Source of the DNA: Clostridium lundense DSM 17049 | GTDB taxonomy: Bacteria > Bacillota > Clostridia > Clostridiales > Clostridiaceae | DNA: 64,000 nucleotides | NCBI RefSeq assembly: GCF_000619945.1 | Contig: NZ_JHVC01000001.1 | Coordinates: forward strand, 62,001-126,000 | Direction of reading: 5' to 3' | In this document: one piece after another, positions 18,251 through 26,831 of the stretch | Position numbering within the stretch: position 1 is the first letter of the stretch | How the letters are laid out: each line of letters opens with the position of its first letter | Translations under genes and position numbers: made by a program | Notes under the pieces: model-generated | Told to the model about the DNA's origin: nothing | The model's input: the letters and a program-made list of their open reading frames with translations, nothing else | Database searches by the model: none

Positions 18251-18790
18251 TTGAGAGATGCAACGTTAACAAATTATGCAGTTACATTAAAGAAACGAGT
18301 TTCTTTGGCAAAGGAAGGAGATAGGGAAGCTTTTATATCATTAATTAATGAAAATAAGTTAAATTTATATAGAGTAGCAAAGGCTATGTTAAACAATGAG
18401 GCAGATATAGAGGATGCTATACAAAATACAATAATTAAAGCCTATGAAAACATAGAAAAGCTTAGAAATGATGCTCTCTTTAAAACTTGGATAATTAAAA
18501 TACTTATAAATCAGTGCAATGAAATTATAAGATCTAATAAAAAGATTGTTTTTATGGAAGAGGTTAAAGAACATGGAGGATATTATGATAGTTACGAAAA
18601 TATAGACCTTCAAAAGGCAATTGAATCTTTAAATGAGGAATTAAGAGTTGTAACAATACTTTTTTACTATGAGGATTTACCACAGGAACAAATAGCAAAA
18701 ATTTTAGAAATTCCTAAAGGAACTGTTAGATCAAGATTATTTAGAGCAAGAGAAAGATTAGCTGAAATATTAGACATTGAAAAATTATAG
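18251..18790 (+). CDS. ECF-type RNA polymerase sigma factor
   Basis: 179 residues, TTG start 7 bases after AGGAGG. Region 2 has NLYRVAKAMLNNEADIEDAI and NTIIKAYENIEKLRN. Region 4 has VTILFYYEDLPQEQIAKIL followed by EIPKGTVRSRLFRARERL, the recognition helix. The gene is followed 12 bases later by a membrane protein of the DUF4179 type, which in Firmicutes is the usual cognate anti-sigma factor. Expected role: an extracytoplasmic stress response with autoregulation; the target regulon is not visible here. Confidence 0.92.
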   Translation: MRDATLTNYAVTLKKRVSLAKEGDREAFISLINENKLNLYRVAKAMLNNEADIEDAIQNTIIKAYENIEKLRNDALFKTWIIKILINQCNEIIRSNKKIVFMEEVKEHGGYYDSYENIDLQKAIESLNEELRVVTILFYYEDLPQEQIAKILEIPKGTVRSRLFRARERLAEILDIEKL

Positions 18791-18802
18791 AGGAGGTTTA
18801 TT

Positions 18803-20191
18803 ATGGATTATAATTTAGTTGATAAAAAAATTAAAGACAAGGCAAAAGAAGATATATGGACTCTTCCAGAATCTTTAGGTAAAAAAATAAATGATACTTT
18901 AAACAATCTTCCACAAAAAACAAAGAAAAACAAATTTAAAAAGAGTATTGCAGTTGCAATGATAGCAATAGGTGCAGTTACTTTATTTTCAATTACGATG
19001 CCAAGCTATGCTAAAAATATTCCAATACTAGGACCTGCTTTAAAGTATTTTAATATAGGAGATGGATATGAGAAAATTGCAGATAAATTTGGAGTATGTA
19101 AAGAAAGTAATGGAGTAAAGGTAACAATTGATAGTGCCATATATGATGGTTATGAATTATTAGTACTATATACAGTGGAAAGCGATAAACCTTTAAAGGA
19201 AGCACCAAGAATTTGCAGTGATGGATTAATAACGGTAGGAGAAAAAACAGGCATTTTATCGTTGAATAAAAATAAAAGTATTGCATCTTTTAGCAATGAA
19301 TATGGAGAGTTTAAGGAAGGAAATACAGAGTATTCTGGAGCGGTTACATTTAAGGTTGCCAGTGATAGCTTTGAAACTGATAAAAAACTTAAGAAACTTG
19401 AAGAAGTTATTGATGACCATAAAATAGATCCTGCAAAGATACCAGATAAATATAATTTGTCTCTTAATATAGATAAATTAGGAGGAGAAGATAAAAAAAT
19501 ATTAGGTAAATGGAGTTTTAATCTACCTATAGCAAGTGAAAAGGCTAAAGGTAATGTAAAGGAAATTGAAATTAATAAAAACTTTGGAGGAACTATTTCT
19601 AATACAAGATTAGAAAAGATAATAATAACTCCTATTAGATTGTATATACAAGGGGTAATGGATAATGATATTATGCAATTTATTTTAGTAAATGATAAGG
19701 GAGAAACATTGAAGCCAACGGGGGGAGAAACTATGGGGTTTTTACCAGGAAATAAGGGTTCATCTACTAATATGAATAGATATATACATGGATATGAGAA
19801 AATTGATAAAAATACAAAGCATATAACTGTAATACCATGTGCAATGAAAAATAGTGATAAATTCCCTAAAATTCCTTTGAAATTAAAAGGAGAAACAAAG
19901 GTACCTATTGCTCCTAATAAATATTTAATCATAACAAAAGTAGAAGAGAGGAATGGAAAAACTTATGTTTATTATAAGTCCCAGTATCCAATAAATGATT
20001 ATTTACCATTTTATCTAGTAGATGATTTTAATAATTTATATGTAAGGGATATCGATAAGAGCATAACTAACAATAAACATAGTGAATCAGTATTAATATA
20101 TAATGAACCATTATTGGATAAAAATCTTAAGGTTTTAAATGATAGCATAATATATTATGATAATGCTATTACTGTTCAGTTGAACAAATAG
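18803..20191 (+). CDS. DUF4179-type anti-sigma factor / surface sensor
   Basis: 462 residues. A short cytoplasmic N-terminus (about 1-50) starting MDYNLVDKKIKDKAKEDIW probably binds the sigma factor. One membrane segment follows (about 52-72, VAMIAIGAVTLFSITMPSYA), then a long extracellular region. The segment up to about 175 is the DUF4179 domain and the rest is beta-rich, like DUF5643-type domains. Translation is probably coupled to the sigma gene. The signal sensed is unknown. It ends at a perfect palindromic repeat at 20193 that may serve as its terminator. Confidence 0.87.
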   Translation: MDYNLVDKKIKDKAKEDIWTLPESLGKKINDTLNNLPQKTKKNKFKKSIAVAMIAIGAVTLFSITMPSYAKNIPILGPALKYFNIGDGYEKIADKFGVCKESNGVKVTIDSAIYDGYELLVLYTVESDKPLKEAPRICSDGLITVGEKTGILSLNKNKSIASFSNEYGEFKEGNTEYSGAVTFKVASDSFETDKKLKKLEEVIDDHKIDPAKIPDKYNLSLNIDKLGGEDKKILGKWSFNLPIASEKAKGNVKEIEINKNFGGTISNTRLEKIIITPIRLYIQGVMDNDIMQFILVNDKGETLKPTGGETMGFLPGNKGSSTNMNRYIHGYEKIDKNTKHITVIPCAMKNSDKFPKIPLKLKGETKVPIAPNKYLIITKVEERNGKTYVYYKSQYPINDYLPFYLVDDFNNLYVRDIDKSITNNKHSESVLIYNEPLLDKNLKVLNDSIIYYDNAITVQLNK

Positions 20192-20192
20192 A

Positions 20193-20246
20193 AAATTAAG
20201 GGACGGTTAACAAGTAGTGTAAAACTTGTTAACCGTCCCTTAATTT
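20193..20246. repeat. GGGACRGTTAAC repeat, copy 9 (perfect)
   Basis: A perfect 22-bp inverted repeat: the arm beginning AAATTAAGGGACGGTTAAC at 20193 pairs with its exact complement ending at 20246, with a 10-base loop TAGTGTAAAA. Both arms carry the G/C (GACGG/CCGTC) variant. The perfection suggests a recent or selected copy. Confidence 0.92.
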
Positions 20247-20317
20247 CTTAATTTTAATCTATAATTTAATGTTTTTACACATTTATCGTCATATTCTGAT
20301 AAAAATTGCCTGAGGTG

Positions 20318-20344
20318 TAAAGGTTTATGAAAAAAATGACGAAA
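20318..20344 (+). promoter_or_regulatory. Candidate sigma-D (flagellar) promoter of the Cache chemoreceptor
   Basis: TAAA at 20318, 15-16 bases, then TGACGAAAA. With a 16-base gap the second element (GACGAAAA) matches six of eight positions of the sigma-28 consensus GCCGATAA. It lies about 40 bases before the ribosome binding site of the gene at 20386. Confidence 0.45.
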
Positions 20345-20385
20345 AATAGAGTGCGAACTATAATATTTTGTTAGGAGGGAAAATT

Positions 20386-22386
20386 ATGAATCTTAAAAGT
20401 ATGAAAGGAAAACTTCTATTATATTTTTTATCGCTTTTTTTAGTGATTTGTGTAGCTATTTCTTCTATTACATATGTTATGTCTAAAAAAATAATTGAAA
20501 AGAAAGCTTCAAATCTTATGTTAGAAGTAAGTAAACAGGCTGTAAAGAGTATAGAGCAAGGACTTGATTCTAATTTATATGCATTGGAGACTTTGGCTAA
20601 CAATCCTATTATAAAGGACAATAAGATAACTCTAGATAAAAAGCAGGATATATTACAGGAAGAAATTAAATTACATAAACATATAAAGATGGGAATAGTA
20701 GATAGGAAAGGTAAGTCAATTCAAACTGATGGAAGCACAGTAGACATAAAAGATAGGAACTATTTTAAAAAAGCAATGGAAGGAAAGAGTACTGTATCTG
20801 AGCCTACAGTAAGTAAAGTGAATGGTAAGGTAGTTATAGTTTATATAGTCCCAATTAAAGACGGTAATACTGTTACAGGAGCACTTACTGCTGTAAGAGA
20901 GGGAAATGATATAAGTAACGTTTCAAATACTATAAAAATAGGAGAAAATGGTGGAGCCTATATAATAGATTCAGAAGGTTATGTAATAGCACATAAAGAT
21001 GAAGAATCTGTTATTAATAGAGAAAATACTATAGAAATGTCAAAATCGGATGCAAATTTAAAAGAGTTAGCCCAAATAGAAGAAGCAATGATTCAGGGAA
21101 AAGAAGGTACCTCTGAGTATAAGTATAAAGGTGAAAATAAATATATAAGTTATTCTCCTATGAAGAGTATAGGATGGTCTGTAGCAATATATGCACCTAA
21201 AGCTGAGGTTTTAAAAGAAGTAGGAGATCTTACAAGAAGCATAGTTATAATATCAATCATAGGTATATGCATAGCATTTATGATTATAGTATTCATAGCA
21301 AAACAAATATCAAAACAATTAGTAATCATGAGAGATAATTTAAGTTCAGTTTCTACAGGAGATTTAACAAATGAAATAGACAAAAAAGTAGCAGCTAGAA
21401 AAGATGAATTGGGAGATATGGCAAATGCTTTATTAAAAACTGTACTTTCTATAGGAAATATGATTAGAAATTTAAAGAACAGTTCTTTGGAAATTGATGA
21501 TAAAGCAAACAATTTAGCAGCTATATCAGAGGAATTTACATCTTCTACTGAAAATATATCTTTAGCCATACAAGAGGTAGCAAGTGGGGCTACAAGTCAA
21601 GCACAAGCTTTAACAGAAATAGTAGCAATGCTTAATGACTTTAGTGAAAAAATAAATTCTACTGTAAGTAATATAGCAGAAATAGATGGTATGTCTAGAG
21701 ATATAGATAGAAAAGCAAATAATAGTAACAAAGATATGGAACAATTATTAAATTCCATGGAAAGTATTGTCGAAGAATTTGATATATTTGAGTCTAAGAT
21801 ATCAACAATGGAGGCAAATGTAGAAAAAATAAATGAAATAACAAATCTTATAAATGATATATCTGAGAAAACTAATCTATTAGCACTAAATGCGGCTATA
21901 GAAGCAGCTCGTGCAGGAGAATCAGGTAGAGGATTTGCGGTAGTTGCAGATGAGATAAGAAAACTTGCTGAAATGAGTAAAAGTTCATCAGAAGATATAT
22001 ATAATATAATAAATGGAGTTTTAGAAGATACAAAAGATATGGTAAAGAGTTCAAAAGAAGTAAATCAGAAATTAAATGGGCAGAAATCTACGGCAGATGA
22101 AGCTATGAATTCATTTAAGGAGATATCAGAATCAGTTACAAGTATGATACCAAAAATAAAAAATATAAATGATTCAGCTCATATTATAGAAGAAAATAAA
22201 AATGAGATTTTAGATAAATCAGAATCTATAGCATCCATATCACAGGAAATATCAGCGTCTTCAGAAGAAATATCAGCATCAGCTGAACAAATGAATGCAT
22301 CTTCAGAAGAAGTAGCTAATACAGCACAGGGTTTAAATGAAATGACAAGAGATATGTTAGAACAAATGAACAAATTTAAAATATAA
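20386..22386 (+). CDS. Methyl-accepting chemotaxis protein with Cache sensor
   Basis: 666 residues: TM1 about 10-31; an extracellular double-Cache domain (about 40-275) with VDRKGKSIQTDGSTVDIKDR and NYFKKAMEGKSTVSEPTVS, typical of dCache_1 receptors for amino acids and similar ligands; TM2 about 282-305; HAMP; and a signalling domain with tip ISEKTNLLALNAAIEAARAG. The C-terminus ends ISASSEEISASAEQMNASSE. ATG at 20386 follows AGGAGGG; the in-frame TTG at 20368 precedes that site. A sigma-D-like promoter is just upstream. Confidence 0.94.
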   Translation: MNLKSMKGKLLLYFLSLFLVICVAISSITYVMSKKIIEKKASNLMLEVSKQAVKSIEQGLDSNLYALETLANNPIIKDNKITLDKKQDILQEEIKLHKHIKMGIVDRKGKSIQTDGSTVDIKDRNYFKKAMEGKSTVSEPTVSKVNGKVVIVYIVPIKDGNTVTGALTAVREGNDISNVSNTIKIGENGGAYIIDSEGYVIAHKDEESVINRENTIEMSKSDANLKELAQIEEAMIQGKEGTSEYKYKGENKYISYSPMKSIGWSVAIYAPKAEVLKEVGDLTRSIVIISIIGICIAFMIIVFIAKQISKQLVIMRDNLSSVSTGDLTNEIDKKVAARKDELGDMANALLKTVLSIGNMIRNLKNSSLEIDDKANNLAAISEEFTSSTENISLAIQEVASGATSQAQALTEIVAMLNDFSEKINSTVSNIAEIDGMSRDIDRKANNSNKDMEQLLNSMESIVEEFDIFESKISTMEANVEKINEITNLINDISEKTNLLALNAAIEAARAGESGRGFAVVADEIRKLAEMSKSSSEDIYNIINGVLEDTKDMVKSSKEVNQKLNGQKSTADEAMNSFKEISESVTSMIPKIKNINDSAHIIEENKNEILDKSESIASISQEISASSEEISASAEQMNASSEEVANTAQGLNEMTRDMLEQMNKFKI

Positions 22387-22401
22387 AACTAATTTAGTAA
22401 A

Positions 22402-22492
22402 TCAGGGGCAGTTAACAAATGGTTTAAAAATTGTTAACTGTCCCTGACTTTAATTTTATAAGAAAGAGCTAAAAGTTGTTAACTGTCCCTAA
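22402..22492. repeat. GGGACRGTTAAC repeat, copy 10 (three arms)
   Basis: Left arm ATCAGGGGCAGTTAACAA (one base changed from GGGACAG), right arm TTGTTAACTGTCCCTGA ending about 22447, then a further right arm AGCTAAAAGTTGTTAACTGTCCC ending about 22490. This is the last copy in the window; I find none from 22.5 to 64 kb. Confidence 0.88.
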
Positions 22493-22549
22493 ATTTCTAT
22501 AATCTATTCAGAAAATACTACAAAAATTGTATGTAATTTATTATTAGAG

Positions 22550-22576
22550 TAAATGATTTACATAAATTATCGATAA
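22550..22576 (+). promoter_or_regulatory. Candidate sigma-D promoter of the FlxA-like gene
   Basis: TAAA (22550-22553), exactly 15 bases, then ATCGATAA (22569-22576), matching six of eight positions of GCCGATAA with the canonical spacing. It is located about 70 bases upstream of the start at 22645. Confidence 0.6.
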
Positions 22577-22644
22577 TATTAATTAGATGATAAATTTGGT
22601 AAAATATATTGTCTAAAGAATATTTTAAAATGGAGGGAGAAGAA

Positions 22645-23310
22645 ATGAATATATCATCAATATCATCAAGAAACACTAATAACTCTGCATTTAGAACTAA
22701 AAATATAGACAACCAGATAAAGTTATTAGAAAAGCAAAAGGCGAATGTGCAAGAACAAATTAGCAAAATTAAAGAAAGAAAGATATCGGAGCAACAGAAA
22801 GCGGAACTTACAAAGCCCTTGGAAGAGCAAATAAGAATGCTGGATCAACAAATACAGCAAAAACAAATGGAAAAAATGAATAAAGATGAAGATAGCGAAG
22901 GAGGAAAAAATACTAAAGGAAATTCAAAAGCACCTAAAGCTACTGAAGATAGCGTTAAATTTTCAGGTGATTTGGACAACCTAGTTAAATCAGGGTTAAC
23001 TTATTCTAAAATGAAGACAGCACGTGGAATAAAAGTTAAATTAGATGGAGAATCTAAAATATTAAAAATGGAAGCAGCACAAGATAGAGCTAGAGCATTA
23101 TCCTCCAATGTCCCAAGTGCAGATAGAAAAGAAGGAAGAGCTAGTGAAATTGAAACAAGAGTTAGCAAGTTAGAGAAGAAGATGGCTAAGGAAAATGCAG
23201 AGGTTAGAAATGCTGTAAATAAAGGAGAAGAAATTAAGGATACTGAAAAGAATAAGGATGAAAATGAAGTTAATAAAGAAAGACGCAAAAATATAAATGT
23301 TTTAGCTTAG
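22645..23310 (+). CDS. FlxA-like coiled-coil protein
   Basis: 221 residues, no signal peptide or membrane segment. The first 90 residues resemble the FlxA-like family: a low-complexity start MNISSISSRNTNN, then heptad-rich coiled coil with IDNQIKLLEKQKANVQEQI and LEEQIRMLDQQIQQKQMEK. The rest is charged and largely unstructured, with a second coiled coil at about 165-200. The ATG at 22645 follows GGAGGG; an in-frame upstream TTG is rejected. FlxA is sigma-28 dependent in enterobacteria, and the sigma-D-like promoter here fits a flagellar regulon role (inference). Confidence 0.7.
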   Translation: MNISSISSRNTNNSAFRTKNIDNQIKLLEKQKANVQEQISKIKERKISEQQKAELTKPLEEQIRMLDQQIQQKQMEKMNKDEDSEGGKNTKGNSKAPKATEDSVKFSGDLDNLVKSGLTYSKMKTARGIKVKLDGESKILKMEAAQDRARALSSNVPSADRKEGRASEIETRVSKLEKKMAKENAEVRNAVNKGEEIKDTEKNKDENEVNKERRKNINVLA

Positions 23311-23348
23311 TATCAAATATTTATGTTCTTATTTATGATCTTTATAAA

Positions 23349-23382
23349 TGCACTGCCTTGATAAAAAAGGTAGTGTATTTTA
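23349..23382 (+). terminator. Intrinsic terminator after the FlxA-like gene
   Basis: TGCACTGCCTT pairs with AAGGTAGTGTA (G-U pairs included), loop GATAAAA, then TTTTATAAA. Confidence 0.75.
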
Positions 23383-23469
23383 TAAATTATAGGGAATTAT
23401 AGAGCTAGATAGGTGCAAATAACTCTAAGAAAAAAATTAAATTAATATAAACTTTTTTATGGAAAAAGC

Positions 23470-23498
23470 TTGACAAAATAGCTTGGACTTAGTAAAAT
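23470..23498 (+). promoter_or_regulatory. Sigma-A promoter of the tRNA pair
   Basis: A perfect TTGACA (23470-23475), 17-base spacer and TAAAAT (23493-23498), about 90 bases before the mature tRNA-Gln. Confidence 0.75.
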
Positions 23499-23585
23499 AA
23501 AATTCGTCAGTTGAAAACAAGTCTCCAATTTACGTAAGCGAAGGAATGTATTTAAAGCTTATGGGTTGAGATTTAAAAATTATAT

Positions 23586-23660
23586 TGGGATGTCGTCAAG
23601 CGGTAAGACACAGCACTTTGACTGCTGCATTCGTAGGTTCGAATCCTGCCATCCCAGCCA
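23586..23660 (+). tRNA. tRNA-Gln (anticodon TTG)
   Basis: Acceptor stem TGGGATG pairs with CATCCCA. The anticodon loop CTTTGAC, closed by CAGCA/TGCTG, gives anticodon TTG. The T-loop GGTTCGAATCC is intact, the discriminator is G and CCA is encoded (23658-23660). It starts with U, as is usual for bacterial tRNA-Gln. Confidence 0.97.
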
Positions 23661-23663
23661 TAT

Positions 23664-23739
23664 GGTTCACTAGCTCAGTCGGTAGAGCACATGACTTTTA
23701 ATCATGGTGTCCGGGGTTCGATTCCCCGGTGAGCCACCA
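23664..23739 (+). tRNA. tRNA-Lys (anticodon TTT)
   Basis: Acceptor GGTTCAC pairs with GTGAGCC (one T-G pair). D-loop CTCAGTCGGTAGAGC, anticodon loop CTTTTAA closed by CATGA/TCATG, T-arm CCGGGGTTCGATTCCCCGG, encoded CCA. It lies three bases after tRNA-Gln in the same transcript. Confidence 0.97.
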
Positions 23740-23790
23740 TTAAACTATGGTTGTGGAAATTAAAATTTAATAAGAAGATAAGTTAAGCAT

Positions 23791-23820
23791 AAAGCAAACT
23801 AAAATTAGTTTGCTTTTTTA
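23791..23820 (+). terminator. Intrinsic terminator of the tRNA operon
   Basis: AAAGCAAACTAA pairs with TTAGTTTGCTTT, closed by a short loop and followed by T6. The remaining bases to 23963 are AT-rich and presumably hold the promoter of the next gene. Confidence 0.9.
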
Positions 23821-23963
23821 TATTTAAAAATTAAGTATAGCAACAAATAATACAATTATTTTAGTAGATAATAAGATTAATGAAATTCCTAAATATGCAT
23901 ACACTAAATTTTATGGTTTTTGTCAGTTTAATTTTATGCATTAAAGGAGGTGAATAGATTTAT

Positions 23964-24155
23964 ATGAAATGGGAGTATAAGGCGTTTTCAGTAGATCATT
24001 TTTTAAGCTCAGATAGTGAATTAACAGTAGAAGAACAATTAAACAAATATGGTGAACAAGGATGGGAACTTGCAGGAACTTTAGAAAAGCCATCCACCTA
24101 TGTAACACCAGAAAAATTAGATACCAATTTAATGATATTTAAAAGACAACTATAG
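23964..24155 (+). CDS. DUF4177-like small protein
   Basis: 63 residues: MKWEYKAFSVDHF, then YGEQGWELAGTL. The pattern of an N-terminal YK strand followed by LNxYGxxGWEL is the signature of the DUF4177 family, small proteins of about 60 residues with no known biochemical role. Start preceded by AAAGGAGGTGA (somewhat distant, about 14 bases). It is followed six bases later by a shortened copy of the second repeat family. Confidence 0.75.
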   Translation: MKWEYKAFSVDHFLSSDSELTVEEQLNKYGEQGWELAGTLEKPSTYVTPEKLDTNLMIFKRQL

Positions 24156-24160
24156 ATAAA

Positions 24161-24211
24161 CAGAATTCTTGTCTTCAGAGGGAGTATTAGATAGTGGAGA
24201 CATCGGATAAA
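24161..24211 (+). repeat. Second repeat family (CATCGGATAAA), copy a, internally deleted
   Basis: Begins CAGAATTCTTGTCTTCAG, jumps to AGTATTAGATAGTGGAGA and ends CATCGGATAAA. Compared with the copy at 54084 it keeps the first bases and the 3' end but lacks the middle structured part, as an internal deletion would leave. A separate small hairpin (GAATTCAACA/TGTTGAATT) follows at about 24212. Confidence 0.65.
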
Positions 24212-24324
24212 CAGAATTCAACATGATTGTTGAATTAGTAAAGACAACTATTTAAGTGTGAAAATTCTGACAAAAGCTATACTAAATAATGCACTTTGAG
24301 AAGTGATAAAATCTAATAGTTAAT

Positions 24325-24367
24325 AATAAAAGTATTACTAAGGTTATTATTTAGTAATACTTTTATT
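24325..24367. terminator. Bidirectional terminator hairpin
   Basis: AATAAAAGTATTACTAA (24325-24341) pairs with TTAGTAATACTTTTATT (24351-24367). It stands in the convergent gap before the methyltransferase; the rest of this gap holds only repeat copy a. Confidence 0.75.
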
Positions 24368-24475
24368 TATTAAAGAGTGTAAGATACCTGGTGGAAACAA
24401 TTTTAAAAATAGAATATGATAATATATTTCTATATTGTATTTTTTAAGAAGTCCGTGTTTAATATAAATAATGGA

Positions 24476-25204
24476 TTAGGAGTTGTTTTGTAGCTTTGTA
24501 CATACAAATGCTCCCATGCAAAATTCTGTTTCGTCTAGTCTTTTTAATAAGGTTAGCCCAGCTGTTTCAATAGCTTGCCTATATTGTTTTTCACTAAATA
24601 GTGATAGATGCATAGTATTATGATTATATTTAATTTTATTGTTTTCACCAATTAAATGATGCATATCTACAGTGATTTTTCCATCTCCGGAAAGGCTTAT
24701 TGATTCCATTCTAGAAAATTGTATAGATCCTTTTGTTTTGTTTTCACAAAATAATCCTTCCTGAAAGGTTTCTGTTGTTGACCAAGGGGTAAGAATAAAA
24801 ACTCCACCATTTTTTAAATGTTTATTAACACACAAAAGACCATCTAATAATTGATTATAGTCATGGGCAAAGCCAATAGAACCATAAAGATTTAAAATAA
24901 TATCAAATTGCTCAGATAAATTAAAATTGAACATATCTCCTTCTATTAAAGGTATATTTGGGAACTTTTCTTTGGCAATTTTCAGCATTGATTTGCTTAA
25001 ATCTATACCGGTTATATGGAAAAAATTTTGCAAATATTCTATATGTCCCCCTGTTCCACAAGCAATATCTAATAATTTATTACCACTTGTTTTTTTATAA
25101 GTATTAAAAATCTTTATGATTTTATTTACCTCATTTGAATAGTCATCGCTTTTTACATACATTAAATCATAATATTGTGAAATTGTATCAAAATCCTTAT
25201 ACAT
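24476..25204 (-). CDS. Class I SAM-dependent methyltransferase
   Basis: 242 residues, start after AAGGAGG. Motif I for S-adenosylmethionine binding is LLDIACGTGGHIEYL (about 44-58), the acidic post-I residue is in ITGIDLSKSML, and motif II is in FDIILNLYGSIGF. The domain is of the methyltransferase-11/25 type with a C-terminal beta-rich substrate-binding insertion (about 135-200). The substrate cannot be inferred. It lies 100 bases downstream of the AraC-GyrI gene on the same strand and may be co-transcribed. Confidence 0.88.
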   Translation of the reverse strand: MYKDFDTISQYYDLMYVKSDDYSNEVNKIIKIFNTYKKTSGNKLLDIACGTGGHIEYLQNFFHITGIDLSKSMLKIAKEKFPNIPLIEGDMFNFNLSEQFDIILNLYGSIGFAHDYNQLLDGLLCVNKHLKNGGVFILTPWSTTETFQEGLFCENKTKGSIQFSRMESISLSGDGKITVDMHHLIGENNKIKYNHNTMHLSLFSEKQYRQAIETAGLTLLKRLDETEFCMGAFVCTKLQNNS

Positions 25205-25303
25205 ATTAATTTGTTTCCTCCTTAAATTTTTGTGATTTGCAAATATTTATGTTCAATGGCGAAATTTAATAACAAGTTTAGAATATGAAGGTTTAAAAAA
25301 GAA

Positions 25304-26191
25304 CTAGGAATTACTTGATAAAATAGGTATCCAAACTTCTATAATACTTAGTCCATTATCATCTGCTATTTCTCCATATCTGACTAAATCATATCTAGCA
25401 TAGTCGTTTAATTGACTTGTAGATTGAGAAAACCAAACCTTATAAATATATTTCATAACTGGATATATATGATCCTGAATTTTCCCTCTATAAGTAAATA
25501 CAACATATTTATTCATGGGAATAACTTTAGTTATCATATCTTTAGATATATTATTAAAATTACTTATTTCTGCTGCAGCATAATGCACAGGTCTTGGCCT
25601 CTCAGATTCATAAGAAAAGTCATCAGAATAATCATTAATTCCAATAAGAAAATCTCCATTAATTTTATTTGGAATAGAATTTTTTATTTTATGTAATTTA
25701 GTCCAACACTCATCAATCTTTCCAAAGCCTTTTTTGGTATCTGTCATGTAACCTACTAAATAAATTTCATCATGACTGACAATTTTAATTTCCATCATTC
25801 GAGCAGGGAAGAGGGTTGTCTCAAAATTTTGTAACACAAATTTTAATTGTAAAGGATAAAATTCCCCACATTCTCTAAAAGCGTTGGGTGATTTTTTATA
25901 TAGCATTTTAAAAGCAGTTGTAAAGGAACGCTGGCTCTTATATCCTGAAAGCAAAGCAATATCAATTATTGAGCGATTAGAAAGCACAAGTAATTTAGCT
26001 GCTTCTGTTAACTTACGTCTTTGTATATAATTATGAACTGTAAATCCAACTATGTTTGTAAACATACGGTGTAGATGATATTTTGAATAATGTACTACAT
26101 TAGCTATTTCATCTAAATCAATTTTTTCAGTTAGGTGTTCCTCTATGTAATTAATGATAGACAATATTTTGTCAGCATTATTGTGCATCAT
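25304..26191 (-). CDS. AraC-family regulator with GyrI-like effector domain
   Basis: 295 residues. Two AraC helix-turn-helix units occupy residues 5-105 (VVHYSKYHLHRMFTNIVGFT and ALLSGYKSQRSFTTAFKMLY). The C-terminal 170 residues are a GyrI-like/SOUL-type effector domain (about 130-290), as in Rob, BmrR-like and SbmC proteins that bind small amphipathic compounds. GGAGGTGA precedes the ATG. It is divergent from the regulator gene at 26367 and may control the methyltransferase downstream. Confidence 0.9.
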   Translation of the reverse strand: MMHNNADKILSIINYIEEHLTEKIDLDEIANVVHYSKYHLHRMFTNIVGFTVHNYIQRRKLTEAAKLLVLSNRSIIDIALLSGYKSQRSFTTAFKMLYKKSPNAFRECGEFYPLQLKFVLQNFETTLFPARMMEIKIVSHDEIYLVGYMTDTKKGFGKIDECWTKLHKIKNSIPNKINGDFLIGINDYSDDFSYESERPRPVHYAAAEISNFNNISKDMITKVIPMNKYVVFTYRGKIQDHIYPVMKYIYKVWFSQSTSQLNDYARYDLVRYGEIADDNGLSIIEVWIPILSSNS

Positions 26192-26314
26192 TTCACCTCC
26201 AAATCTATTTTATCAAATTAAAAGAATGGATTTTTCATTTATTTTGCTATTATTTAAAAATTATAAGTTTAGAAGAAAATTTAGTGTAAAATTATATTTT
26301 AAGTATTTACCTCA

Positions 26315-26350
26315 TTACACTTATGGTGTAAAATTACACTATAAGTGTAA
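26315..26350. promoter_or_regulatory. Tandem 17-bp operators upstream of the radical SAM operon
   Basis: Two dyads, TTACACTTATGGTGTAA (26315-26331) and TTACACTATAAGTGTAA (26334-26350), centred 19 bp apart, so on nearly the same face of the helix. A further half-site TTAGTGTAA lies near 26281. They end two bases before the ribosome binding site GGGGAGAGG, ideal for repression by the HTH protein encoded next. Confidence 0.75.
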
Positions 26351-26366
26351 TGGGGAGAGGATTGTT

Positions 26367-26828
26367 TTGGATAAGAAACAGTTTATAGAAAAAATAGATG
26401 AAAAATTAAAGCTCATAAGGAATGAAAAAGATTTTACCCAAGATAGAATGGCAGAGATAATAGGCATATCCAAAAAGACATTAGTTCAAATAGAAAAAGG
26501 AAGATCAAGCCTTGGATGGACTGGTGCAGTGACGGTAAGTACTATTTTTAAAGATTCAGAAATACTTCAAATGACTTTTGGAGGGGACACTGAAGATATA
26601 ATACTTTCTATTGCTTTTAATAACTATGAGGATAACTATAAAAATACTTTAGGGGGAAAGGTGTGGTGGAGAAAGATTAAGAGTAAAGGGATTTACACTA
26701 TACAGCAAAATATAATAACAAACCACTATAGAATTTTAGATGATAAAGATAGAAGAATAAGTTCTTCTTTCGACATAAATTATATAGAGAAAAGACTAGA
26801 AGAATTATATGAACAAGGGGGTAAATAA
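26367..26828 (+). CDS. XRE-type helix-turn-helix regulator, likely autorepressor
   Basis: 153 residues from a TTG at 26367, chosen because GGGGAGAGG (26352-26360) precedes it; the frame is open further upstream but would cross the operators. Residues about 10-60 are a Cro/XRE HTH: KLIRNEKDFTQDRMAEIIGI and SKKTLVQIEKGRSSLGW. The C-terminal 85 residues form an unrecognised domain with GGKVWWRKIKSKGIYTIQQN. The stop is 3 bases before the next start, so it forms one operon with the first radical SAM gene and probably controls it through the dyads upstream. Confidence 0.82.
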   Translation: MDKKQFIEKIDEKLKLIRNEKDFTQDRMAEIIGISKKTLVQIEKGRSSLGWTGAVTVSTIFKDSEILQMTFGGDTEDIILSIAFNNYEDNYKNTLGGKVWWRKIKSKGIYTIQQNIITNHYRILDDKDRRISSSFDINYIEKRLEELYEQGGK

Positions 26829-26831
26829 AGT

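Noticed and set aside
19150..19932. A 260-codon open frame on the - strand
   Set aside because: It is a shadow of the DUF4179-type gene, with no ribosome binding site and hydrophobic low-complexity content.
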